64,000 nt of DNA from PALSA-1003 sp963791945 (GTDB taxonomy: Bacteria > Pseudomonadota > Gammaproteobacteria > Burkholderiales > Casimicrobiaceae). The stretch covers positions 930,001 to 994,000 of the forward strand of contig CAWBUD010000002.1 of assembly GCA_963791945.1 (NCBI GenBank), in the 5' to 3' direction. Below, piece by piece: positions 24,819 to 32,833 of this stretch. Below the pieces are notes generated by a model, which made no database searches, was not told the origin of the DNA, and worked only from the letters and a program-made list of their open reading frames with translations. The number at the start of each line of letters is the position of its first letter. Position 1 is the first letter of the stretch. The position numbers and the translations under genes were made by a program.

Positions 24819-26171
24819 ATGACCGAGAGCCTGCTGCTGACCGACCTCTACGAACTCACGATGCTGCAGGCGTATTTCGCGCAGCGGATGAATGGCGCGG
24901 CGGTATTCGAGTTCTTCGTGCGGAAGCTGCCGAAGGAGCGTAATTTCCTCATGGCGGCGGGGCTCCGGCAGGTGGTCGATTACCTGCGCGATCTCGGCTT
25001 CAGCCCGGAGGAACTTGCCTGGCTCCGCACGAGCGGTCGTTTCACGCCGGCGTTCGTCGATTCGCTCGCCGACCTGCGTTTCACCGGTGACGTGGATGCG
25101 ATGCCCGAGGGGACGCTCTTCTTCGCCGATGAACCGATCCTGCGCATCACGGCGCCGTTGCGCGAGGCCCAACTGGTCGAAAGCCGGGTAATGAACCTGC
25201 TGCACTACGAGACGGTCGTGGCGAGCAAGGCGGCACGGATGGTGCTGGCGGCCCCGGGCAAGACGCTGGTCGACTTCGGGCTGCGGCGTGCCCATGGCGC
25301 GGAGGCGGGACTGTTGTCCGCGCGAGCGAGCTACCTCGCGGGCTTTACGGGGACGGCGACGGTCGAAGCCGGAAGGCGATTCGAAATTCCGGTGTACGGG
25401 ACGATGGCGCATTCCTACGTTCAGGCGCACGCCGATGAGACGGCAGCGTTCGAATCCTTCGCCCGAAGCCAGCCGGCCAACGCGATGCTCCTGATCGATA
25501 CCTACGATACCGAGGAGGCTGCACGCAAAGTCACGGCTCTGGCCCCGAAGCTGGCCGCGCAGGGCGTCGCGATCAAAGGCGTACGCATCGACAGCGGCGA
25601 CCTCGGCGAGCACGCCCGACGCGTGCGGGTGATCCTGGATGCGGCGGGTTTACGCGACGTTACGATCTTCGCCAGCGGCAATCTCGATGAATACCGGTTG
25701 CGGGAGCTCGTGACGCAGCGCGCGCCCATCGACGGCTACGGCGTCGGCACTCGTATGAACACCTCGGCCGATGCGCCGTTCCTCGACTGCGCCTACAAGC
25801 TCGAGGAATACGAAGGACGGCCGCGGCGCAAGCGCTCGGAAGGCAAGGCGACCTGGCCAGGCCGCAAACAGGTCTATCGCGAGCGGGATGCTCGCGGCGT
25901 GCCGATGGGCGACGTCCTGACGCTCGACGGCGATACGGCGCCCGGCGCTCCGCTGGTCGAGCCCGTCGTCCGCGGTGGCGTGGTTATCGAACCGCTCGCG
26001 ACCCTGGCCGAGTCCCGCGAGCACGCCCGCACCGAGCTGGCTCGGTTGCCGGAGCCGCTGCGCTCGCTCGAGCCGGCGAAGCCCTATGCGGTGAGCGTTT
26101 CTGCAAGCCTGCGCAAGCTCGCCGAGGACGTCGACGCTGCAACGTCGCAGCATTCGGCATCACGCTCATAG
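24819..26171 (+). CDS. pncB: nicotinate phosphoribosyltransferase
   Basis: 450 residues, the usual length. Characteristic segments are LLTDLYELTMLQAYFAQRM at the N-terminus, the phosphorylated-histidine region PVYGTMAHSYVQAHADE (about residue 190-205), LLIDTYDTEEAARKV, KGVRIDSGDLGEHARRVR and DGYGVGTRMNTSADAPFLD. The enzyme converts nicotinate, PRPP and ATP to nicotinate mononucleotide in NAD salvage. The PRPP synthetase paralogue 4 kb away can supply its co-substrate. No FNR-type box was seen directly upstream, so it may be read from the PolX side. Confidence 0.94.
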   Translation: MTESLLLTDLYELTMLQAYFAQRMNGAAVFEFFVRKLPKERNFLMAAGLRQVVDYLRDLGFSPEELAWLRTSGRFTPAFVDSLADLRFTGDVDAMPEGTLFFADEPILRITAPLREAQLVESRVMNLLHYETVVASKAARMVLAAPGKTLVDFGLRRAHGAEAGLLSARASYLAGFTGTATVEAGRRFEIPVYGTMAHSYVQAHADETAAFESFARSQPANAMLLIDTYDTEEAARKVTALAPKLAAQGVAIKGVRIDSGDLGEHARRVRVILDAAGLRDVTIFASGNLDEYRLRELVTQRAPIDGYGVGTRMNTSADAPFLDCAYKLEEYEGRPRRKRSEGKATWPGRKQVYRERDARGVPMGDVLTLDGDTAPGAPLVEPVVRGGVVIEPLATLAESREHARTELARLPEPLRSLEPAKPYAVSVSASLRKLAEDVDAATSQHSASRS

Positions 26172-26204
26172 GCTATGCCAAGCTCCTCGTCGTCGGCGCG
26201 CCGG

Positions 26205-26701
26205 ATTAGCGCTCACTGTCGAGATTCTCGTTGATGGCAAGCGGCTGCAAGGCGCGCTCGCGCTCCCGCACGGCTGCCTGGGCGTCGTGGCGTTCGCGCA
26301 CGGCAGCGGCAGCTCGCGCCACAGTCCTCGCAACGCGTTTGTCGCGCGAGTGCTGGCCGACGCCGGTATCGGTACGCTTCTCTTCGACCTGTTGACCGTG
26401 ACCGAGGACGACGATTACGCCAGGCGCTTCGACATCCCGCTGCTTAGCGCCCGTCTCATCGGCGCGACCGAATGGCTCGCGCAGCAGAACCAGGTGCGTC
26501 GGGGGCGAGGATCGCACGGTGATTCGACACAACCGTGAGGCGTACGCGCAGCTCGCCTGCGACAAGGCGCTCGAGATCGTGCCGGGCGCCACGCACCTGT
26601 TCGAGGAGCCCGGAGCGCTGGAAGCTGTCGCAGCGCTGGCCGCCGGTTGGTTCCGGCGCTACTTCACGGTCTCTGCTTCTGCGCCCGGCCGATCGGTGTA
26701 A
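26205..26701 (+). pseudogene. alpha/beta hydrolase (dienelactone hydrolase-like), internally deleted
   Basis: The first part reads ALTVEILVDGKRLQGALALP, then VAFAHGSGSSRHSPRNAFVA and IGTLLFDLLTVTEDDD, typical of small hydrolases that accompany phosphoribosyltransferases in stress loci. After TEWLAQQNQV the nucleophile region and about 70-80 residues are absent. The C-terminal part (VIRHNREAYAQLACDKALEI, VPGATHLFEEPGALE with the catalytic His) continues in another frame. The frame in between is read only by chance. No convincing start codon is seen. Inactive. Confidence 0.7.
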
Positions 26702-27339
26702 ACCCTCCGCCGGACATTGAGCAGAGCGACGACCTCTGCGTCGTCGACCTGAGGAAAGCTGCGGTAGAACTGACTGACGGCGTAGAAGAACTCCGGTGTC
26801 TCCAGGCATACGACTTCGTCGGCGTATGGCCTGACCTTCTCTAGCGCTCCCGCTGCCGCAACGGGCACCGCGCAGATGAGCCGCTCCGGACTCCGGGCTC
26901 GCAGCGCGTGCAGTGCAGCGACCATCGTGGCCCCCGTGGCGAGCCCGTCATCGACCGCAATGACGACGCGTCCCCGGGGCTCGATGGAGTCGCGCTGTGG
27001 CGTATATTCCGCTCGGCGCCGGCGCATCGTCGCCAGTTCCTCGGCGACCTGCTCGTCGATGTAGCGACGGTTCGCGCCGGTCTCCTCCGCATAATCGGCG
27101 AGATACGTCCAGCCCGTCTCGTCCACGGCGCCGATGGCGAATTCCGGGCTGCCGGGCGCGTGCAGCTTGCGCGTCATGACAATGTCCAGCTCGCCGTCCA
27201 GCGCGTCGGCAATGACCTTTGCCATCGGCACGGCGCCACGCGGAATGGCCACGACCAGCGGATTCCTGCCTCGCCACTTTGCGAGCGCTCTCGCCAGTAT
27301 TTCGCCCGCCTGTCGGCGGTCTTCGAAGATCGTCGTCAA
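26659..27339 (-). CDS. phosphoribosyltransferase family protein
   Basis: 226 residues. It begins TIFEDRRQAGEILARALAKW and LVVAIPRGAVPMAKVIADAL, and carries the PRPP loop VVIAVDDGLATGATMVAALH around residue 125-145. The C-terminal LICAVPVAAAGALEKVRPYA and DEVVCLETPEFFYAVSQFYR are family signatures. The acceptor base is unknown; many relatives are fused or adjacent to a dienelactone-like hydrolase, and here the decayed hydrolase overlaps it tail to tail. The GroEL gene lies upstream with only 6 bp between them, so the two are likely co-transcribed. Confidence 0.88.
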   Translation of the reverse strand: MTTIFEDRRQAGEILARALAKWRGRNPLVVAIPRGAVPMAKVIADALDGELDIVMTRKLHAPGSPEFAIGAVDETGWTYLADYAEETGANRRYIDEQVAEELATMRRRRAEYTPQRDSIEPRGRVVIAVDDGLATGATMVAALHALRARSPERLICAVPVAAAGALEKVRPYADEVVCLETPEFFYAVSQFYRSFPQVDDAEVVALLNVRRRVYTDRPGAEAETVK

Positions 27340-27345
27340 GACTCG

Positions 27346-28965
27346 CTACTCCTCGCCCATCATGCCCCCAGACGGACCAGGCTCATGCCTCGGCTTCTGG
27401 ACGATGATGCAGTCGGTGGTGAGGATGAGGCTCGCGATCGACGCGGCGTTCTGCAAACCCAGACGCGTGACTTTCGTCGGGTCGATGACGCCCATCGCAA
27501 ACAGGTCGCCGAACTCGTCGGTTGCCGCGTTGTAGCCGAAGCTGCCGCTTCCGGCCAGCACTCGGTCGAGCACGACCGACGGTTCTCCGCCGGCGTTGGC
27601 TACGATCTGTCGCAACGGCTCCTCGAGCGCGCGGCGCACGATCTTGATCGCTGCTTGGCGGCCTAGAGATTTGGCCGGCAGGGTATCGAGCACAGAGCGG
27701 ACACGCAACAATGCGACGCCGCCACCCGGGCCGATCCCTTCGGCCACTGCGGCCCGCGTCGCGTGCACAGCATCCTCAACGCGGGATTTCTTTTCCTTCA
27801 TCTCGATTTCGGTGGAGGCACCGACCTTGACCAGGGCCACGCCGCCGGAGAGTCTGGCGGCGCGCTCCTCGAGCTGGTGCCGATCGTAGTCGCTCGTTGC
27901 TTCCTCGATCGCCTTGCGCACCTGGGCAATACGGGCCTTGATCTGATCGGACGCCCCCGCGCTGCCGATCAGCGTCGTGTTGTCCTTATCGATCTCGATG
28001 CGTTTGGCACGGCCGAGGTCAGTCAGGGTGACCTTTTCGAGCTTGAGCCCGGTTTCCTCCGAGATGACGGTGGCCCCGGTCAGCACGGCGATGTCCTGCA
28101 GCAGCGCCTTGCGCCGGTCGCCGAACCCCGGCGCCTTGACCGCGCAGGTCTTGAGCACGCCGCGCAAAGTGTTGATCACTAGGGTGGCCAGCGCTTCCCC
28201 GGTGACGTCTTCGGCAATCAGGAGCAACGGCCGCGCCTCGCGGGAGATCTGCTCGAGCAATGGCAGGAGATCGCGGATCGTCGAAATCGACCGATCGTGG
28301 ACGAGGATATAGGCGTCTTCGAGTACGACGCGCTGCCGTTCCGTGTCGGTGACAAAGTACGGCGACAGGAAGCCGCGGTCGAACTGCATGCCTTCGACGA
28401 CTTCCAGTTCGTTGCTCATGCCGCGGCTGTCCTCGGTCTTGATGACGCCGTTTTCGCCGACCTTTTCCATCGCCTTGGCGATCATCTCGCCGATCGAGGC
28501 GTCCCCGTTGGCCGAAATCGTCCCGACTTGGGCGATTTCGGTCGAGGAGCTGCATGGGCGGGAGCTCTTCTTCAGCTCAGCCACGATGGCGTCGACAGCG
28601 GACTCGATGCCGCGCTTGAGCTCCATCGGATCAAGGCCTGCAGCGACGTATTTCATGCCTTCGTTAACAATCGCCTGCGCCAGCAGTGTTGCCGTAGTGG
28701 TGCCGTCCCCGGCCGTCTCGGAGGTCTTTGCGGCAACTTCGCGCGCCATCTGTGCGCCCAGATTCTCGAACTTGTCTTCGAGCTCGATCTCCTTGGCGAC
28801 GATGACGCCGGAATTGATCACGGTCGGTGAGCCGAAGGGGCGCTCGAGGACGACCAGGCGTCCCTTTGGGCCAAGCGTGACGCGGACCGCGCGCGCCAGA
28901 ATGTTCAGCCCGGCGCACACCTTTTGGCGCGCCTCCTGATGGAACTTGAGCAGCTTCGCCGGCAT
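27346..28965 (-). CDS. groL: chaperonin GroEL (60 kDa), accessory copy without GroES
   Basis: 539 residues from the ATG at 28965; the longer open frame upstream is not GroEL. Recognised segments include ARAVRVTLGPKGRLVVLE, TAGDGTTTATLLAQAIVNEG (ATP site with the conserved Asp), VKAPGFGDRRKALLQDIAVL, AVHATRAAVAEGIGPGGGVA and the C-terminal TTDCIIVQKP. The tail is short (GPSGGMMGEE) and lacks a long GGM repeat. No groES lies in the window, so this copy depends on a co-chaperonin elsewhere or works differently. The FNR-type box at 29064 is 99 bp upstream, suggesting induction at low oxygen. Confidence 0.94.
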   Translation of the reverse strand: MPAKLLKFHQEARQKVCAGLNILARAVRVTLGPKGRLVVLERPFGSPTVINSGVIVAKEIELEDKFENLGAQMAREVAAKTSETAGDGTTTATLLAQAIVNEGMKYVAAGLDPMELKRGIESAVDAIVAELKKSSRPCSSSTEIAQVGTISANGDASIGEMIAKAMEKVGENGVIKTEDSRGMSNELEVVEGMQFDRGFLSPYFVTDTERQRVVLEDAYILVHDRSISTIRDLLPLLEQISREARPLLLIAEDVTGEALATLVINTLRGVLKTCAVKAPGFGDRRKALLQDIAVLTGATVISEETGLKLEKVTLTDLGRAKRIEIDKDNTTLIGSAGASDQIKARIAQVRKAIEEATSDYDRHQLEERAARLSGGVALVKVGASTEIEMKEKKSRVEDAVHATRAAVAEGIGPGGGVALLRVRSVLDTLPAKSLGRQAAIKIVRRALEEPLRQIVANAGGEPSVVLDRVLAGSGSFGYNAATDEFGDLFAMGVIDPTKVTRLGLQNAASIASLILTTDCIIVQKPRHEPGPSGGMMGEE

Positions 28966-29063
28966 CTCAATCCTCGGTTCTGTTAGCGACGACGCTCGAC
29001 CCCGCATCCGACGGTGCACGCGTCGCGCCCAGACCATCATAGCGAGCCGGCCGAGACCCTCGA

Positions 29064-29077
29064 TTGACGCAGGTCAA
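29064..29077. promoter_or_regulatory. FNR/ANR-type box between groL and phaC
   Basis: TTGACGCAGGTCAA is a perfect 14-base palindrome frame of TTGAc-N4-gTCAA, 8 of 10 against the consensus. It lies in the divergent promoter region, 99 bp from the GroEL start and 162 bp from the PHA synthase start. Confidence 0.6.
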
Positions 29078-29239
29078 CGTTGTCCCGGCTCCGCCACCGC
29101 CGCGCTGACCGGGTTCGGCCATCGATCGCGTCTCGGCCGGAGGCCGGTCACAAACAGGGAGCATGACCGGCATCAAGGGCTTGACTCTGGAAACCTGCCA
29201 ACATTTGCTTGGCACTCGATGTTGAGGATGAGGAAGATC

Positions 29240-31123
29240 ATGGCCCTGAAGCGCACCCAGCTTTCGTTGGTCGGCGGATCGAGCAAGCCTCGAGCGGCAA
29301 CGAGGTCCAAGGCGATCCCGGACGTGCCTGCGACCGGCATCCGTCCTCCCGATGTGACGCCGGCGACACCTCCCGAGCCGGCTTTCCTGCGGGATTCCTA
29401 CGCTTCGACCGCGTTTGCGGAAATCATCGATCGGTCCACGCATGCGGCGGTGGCGCGCTTTACCGCCGGTCTCTCGCCGAATACTCTGATCAGCGCTTAC
29501 GCGGACTGGGCCGCGCACCTTGCCGGGCTGCCGGGGAAGCGGTCGCAGCTCGCCGAGAAGGCGCTGCGCAAGTGGCTGCGCTTCGTGGATTACGCCGCGC
29601 GCCGTGCTCTCGAGCGCGACGACCGCGAGCCATGTATCGAGCCGCTGCCCCAGGACAGGCGGTTCGTCGGCGAAGCGTGGCGGATGCCGCCGTACGATCT
29701 CATCTATCAATCGTTTCTGCTCACGCAGCAGTGGTGGCACAACGCGATGACGGACGTGCGTGGCGTTACGCACGGGCATGAAAAGATCGTCGCGTTCGGG
29801 ACGCGTCAATGGCTCGATGTCTTCGCGCCGTCCAACTTTCTGTTCACGAATCCCGAAGTGCTGGAGCGCACTCGCGAGGAAACGGGCATGAACCTGCTGC
29901 GTGGCTTCTGGAACTTCATCGAGGACGCCGAGCGGGTTTGGGCTGGGCGCAAGCGCGTAGGTGTGGAAGCGTTTCAGGTCGGCCGCAATGTTGCGATCAC
30001 GCCCGGCAAGGTCATCTATCGGAACCGGCTGATCGAGCTGATCCAGTACGCGCCGGCAACGAAAGAGGTGCACCCCGAGCCGGTGCTCATCGTCCCTGCG
30101 TGGATCATGAAGTACTACATCCTCGACCTGAGCCCGCACAACTCGCTGGTGAAGTATCTGACGGAGCAGGGCTACACGGTGTTCATGGTCTCCTGGAAGA
30201 ATCCGGGGCCCGGAGATCGCGGCCTCTCGATGGACGATTACCGGCAGCTCGGCGTCATGGCCGCGCTCGACGCGGTGAGGGAAATCGTGCCGTCGCGCCG
30301 GGTGCATGCCGTGGGGTACTGCATCGGCGGCACCCTGCTCGCGATCGCCGCCGCCGCGATGGCTCGCGACGGCGACCAGCGACTGGCATCGACAAGCTTT
30401 CTCGCTGCTCAGACCGATTTCACCGAGGCCGGCGAGCTGATGCTCTTCATCAACGAGAGCCAGCTCGCGTTTCTCGAAGACGTGATGTGGGAACAGGGCT
30501 TCCTCGACAGCCGCCAGATGGCAGGCACGTTCCAGCTCCTGCGCTCCAACGATCTCATCTGGTCGCGCATGGTAAGGACATACCTGATGGGCGAGCGCGA
30601 GCCGATGACGGATCTGAACGCCTGGAATGCTGACGCGACGAGGATGCCCTATCGCCAGCATACCGAGTATCTGCGCCGGCTCTTTCTCGACAACGACCTC
30701 GCCGAAGGCCGCTTCCCGGCGGGAGGCAGGCCCGTGGCACTGTCCGACATCCGCGCCCCGGTCTTCGCGGTCGGGACCGAGACCGACCACGTGGCGCCGT
30801 GGCGCTCAGTCTACAAATTCAATCTGCTCACCGACACCGAGGTGACCTTCCTGCTCACGAGCGGGGGCCACAACGTCGGCATCGTCTCGGAGCCGGGCCA
30901 TCCGCACCGCCATTACCGGGTCGCGACAAGAGCGTCGGACGATCACTACGAGGATCCGGACGCCTGGATGGGCAAGGCGACGGCGAAGGACGGCTCGTGG
31001 TGGCCCGAGTGGATCACCTGGCTCGATGCGCGCTCCGGGGCCAAGGTTGCGCCGCCAGCCATGGGCTCGAGCACGCTCGTTGCACTGGCCGACGCCCCCG
31101 GCACCTATGTTCGCGAGGAGTAA
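29240..31123 (+). CDS. phaC: class I poly(3-hydroxyalkanoate) synthase
   Basis: 627 residues from the ATG at 29240, preceded by GAGGAAG; a longer frame back to 28946 is rejected because it runs into the GroEL promoter. The lipase-like box VGYCIGGTLLAI holds the catalytic cysteine. GTETDHVAPWRSVYKF holds the Asp and LTSGGHNVGIVSEPG the His. YTVFMVSWKNPGPGDRGLS is also typical. The enzyme polymerises hydroxyacyl-CoA into storage granules. It stands alone, without phaA/phaB, as in low-oxygen loci where PHA acts as an electron sink. Divergent from GroEL around an FNR-type box. Confidence 0.94.
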   Translation: MALKRTQLSLVGGSSKPRAATRSKAIPDVPATGIRPPDVTPATPPEPAFLRDSYASTAFAEIIDRSTHAAVARFTAGLSPNTLISAYADWAAHLAGLPGKRSQLAEKALRKWLRFVDYAARRALERDDREPCIEPLPQDRRFVGEAWRMPPYDLIYQSFLLTQQWWHNAMTDVRGVTHGHEKIVAFGTRQWLDVFAPSNFLFTNPEVLERTREETGMNLLRGFWNFIEDAERVWAGRKRVGVEAFQVGRNVAITPGKVIYRNRLIELIQYAPATKEVHPEPVLIVPAWIMKYYILDLSPHNSLVKYLTEQGYTVFMVSWKNPGPGDRGLSMDDYRQLGVMAALDAVREIVPSRRVHAVGYCIGGTLLAIAAAAMARDGDQRLASTSFLAAQTDFTEAGELMLFINESQLAFLEDVMWEQGFLDSRQMAGTFQLLRSNDLIWSRMVRTYLMGEREPMTDLNAWNADATRMPYRQHTEYLRRLFLDNDLAEGRFPAGGRPVALSDIRAPVFAVGTETDHVAPWRSVYKFNLLTDTEVTFLLTSGGHNVGIVSEPGHPHRHYRVATRASDDHYEDPDAWMGKATAKDGSWWPEWITWLDARSGAKVAPPAMGSSTLVALADAPGTYVREE

Positions 31124-31146
31124 TGCAGGGACCTGTGGAGACAAAC

Positions 31147-31854
31147 ATGAAAGCCAAAGATGTCATGACGCACTGTCTGGTCAGCGTCGCGCCCGAGGCA
31201 CCGATTCGCGATGCGATCGCGCGCATGATCAGTCATCAGGTGAGCGGCATGCCCGTTGTCGGTGCGGACGGGAAGCTCGTCGGAATCGTGACGGAGGGGG
31301 ACTTCCTTCGCCGAGCCGAGATGCACACCGAGGCACCTCGCCGCCGCTGGATCGAGCTCTTGCTCGGCCCCGGTTCGGAGGCAGCCGAGTACGCCCGCAG
31401 CCATGGGCACACCGTCCGGGATGTGATGTCGCCGAACGTCGTCACGGTGGGCAAGGAGACACCGCTTAGCGAGGTCGTGCGCCTCATGGAGGAGCATGCG
31501 ATCAAGCGCATCCCGGTCATCGACGACGATCGGGTCGTCGGCATCGTGAGCCGCGCGGACCTGGTATCCGCCCTGGCCGAGTTCTTGGCCAAGCCGAAGA
31601 AGGTTGGCCCGACCAGCGACGAATCGATCCGCCAGACGATCCTGACCGAGATGAAAAGGCAGCCGTGGTGTCCCGTGCAGTCGGTGAACATCCGTGTCCG
31701 AAAGGGATTCGTCGACCTCACCGGGACGATCTTCGATGCCCGGGAGGGCCAGGCGCTCCGCGTGCTCGTGGAAAATGTCCCGGGCGTAAAAGGCATCCAC
31801 GATCATCTCGCCGAGCTCGTGCAAGAAGCGGTCGCGTCGCAGGAAAGAAGGTGA
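31147..31854 (+). CDS. CBS-pair protein with C-terminal BON domain
   Basis: 235 residues. CBS1 (about 1-60): KAKDVMTHCLVSVAPEAP, VSGMPVVGADGKLVGIVTEG. CBS2 (about 90-145): VRDVMSPNVVTVGKETPL, IKRIPVIDDDRVVGIVSRAD. BON-like end (about 160-225): SVNIRVRKGFVDLTGTIFDA. CBS pairs bind adenosine nucleotides and sense energy charge; BON binds membranes or phospholipid. Similar proteins accompany Usp genes in hypoxia-induced loci. It starts 23 bp after phaC and is probably in its operon. Confidence 0.92.
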   Translation: MKAKDVMTHCLVSVAPEAPIRDAIARMISHQVSGMPVVGADGKLVGIVTEGDFLRRAEMHTEAPRRRWIELLLGPGSEAAEYARSHGHTVRDVMSPNVVTVGKETPLSEVVRLMEEHAIKRIPVIDDDRVVGIVSRADLVSALAEFLAKPKKVGPTSDESIRQTILTEMKRQPWCPVQSVNIRVRKGFVDLTGTIFDAREGQALRVLVENVPGVKGIHDHLAELVQEAVASQERR

Positions 31855-31957
31855 GAGCGCGGCGGAGCACGTGAGCCTCGCGTTCCCTTGCGTAGCTGCA
31901 AGGGTCGGGAAGCCGCGCGACGTGCGCGCCAATGTCGTGTCCGGCAAAGGAGCGAGA

Positions 31958-32395
31958 ATGTTCAAGCACGTCCTGATTCCCGCCGACGGCTCGGCGCTGT
32001 CCAAAAGGGCGGTCAGGGCCGGCATCGCGTTCGCCAAGGAGTTCGGCGCCAGGGTGACGGTCTATCACGCGGTCGAGATCATTCCGCCGTACGTCGACGG
32101 CGGTTTTATCGTGCCATCCGTGCTGGAACAGATCGAGGCCGGTGCGCGTAAACAAGGCCAAAGGTATCTCGACGAAGCCCGCAAGATCGCCCAGGCTTCG
32201 ACGGTATCCTGCGAATTGCACATCACCAAGCCGGCAACTGTCTACGGCGGCATCATCGACGCCGCGAAGAAGAAGAAGTGCGACGTGATCTTCATGGCTT
32301 CGCATGGCCGCGGCGGGCTGACATCGCTCCTGCTGGGCAGCGTGACGCTCAAGGTGCTTGCGCATTCCAAGATTCCGGTCGTCGTATTCCGCTAA
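31958..32395 (+). CDS. universal stress protein (UspA family)
   Basis: 145 residues from the ATG at 31958 (purine-rich GGAGCGAGA upstream). The fold begins FKHVLIPADGSALSKRAVRA and ends with the ATP-binding loop ASHGRGGLTSLLLGSVTLKV followed by IPVVVFR. The G-2x-G-9x-G-S pattern is complete, so ATP binding is likely. This is one of four Usp genes in the island and, with 20961, one of the two that are intact. Confidence 0.93.
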   Translation: MFKHVLIPADGSALSKRAVRAGIAFAKEFGARVTVYHAVEIIPPYVDGGFIVPSVLEQIEAGARKQGQRYLDEARKIAQASTVSCELHITKPATVYGGIIDAAKKKKCDVIFMASHGRGGLTSLLLGSVTLKVLAHSKIPVVVFR

Positions 32396-32493
32396 TGCGA
32401 GGTCACGCCACACAAGACGCGCGACTTCCATCAGCCCCAATCGTAGCCGCATCCTTATCGATGCGGCGAATGCTGTGGAGCGCAAGAAACACT

Positions 32494-32823
32494 ATGACCT
32501 TGCCTTTACGAATCGAGCTCCTGATGACGGCGCTTGCGTTCGCCTGGCTCGCCACTCCCGGTGTCTGCGCAGAAGATCCGCAGATTCTGCTGCGGCGCTA
32601 CAAGTGCTACAGCTGCCATGCCGACCGCGAGACGAAGACCGGTCCGGCTTATGCCGACGTGGCCGCGCGATATCGTGGCGACCCGAAGGCGGTCGCAGCG
32701 CTCACCGCAGCGCTGAAGCAGGGTGCCCATGGGGCGGGTCCGTGGCCGATGCCGCCCCATTCCGAGGTCTCAGCCGGGGACGCGAGAACGATGGTCCGGT
32801 ACATTCTGTCGCTGCGGGAGTAG
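32494..32823 (+). CDS. small periplasmic c-type cytochrome
   Basis: The ATG at 32494 gives 109 residues (32461 is an alternative start adding 11). A signal peptide (LRIELLMTALAFAWLATPGV) ends at VCA. The heme site CYSCH lies about 27 residues into the mature protein, after QILLRRYK. The distal Met ligand is probably in WPMPPHSEVS. The C-terminal helix ARTMVRYILSL completes a class I cytochrome resembling c-552/c-551. It likely shuttles electrons to a high-affinity oxidase or nitrogen-oxide reductase not encoded here. Confidence 0.9.
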   Translation: MTLPLRIELLMTALAFAWLATPGVCAEDPQILLRRYKCYSCHADRETKTGPAYADVAARYRGDPKAVAALTAALKQGAHGAGPWPMPPHSEVSAGDARTMVRYILSLRE

Positions 32824-32833
32824 CACCAAGATA

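Noticed and set aside
28967..30790. 607-codon minus-strand frame opposite phaC
   Set aside because: Lies antisense to a clear PHA synthase; no domain-like pattern.
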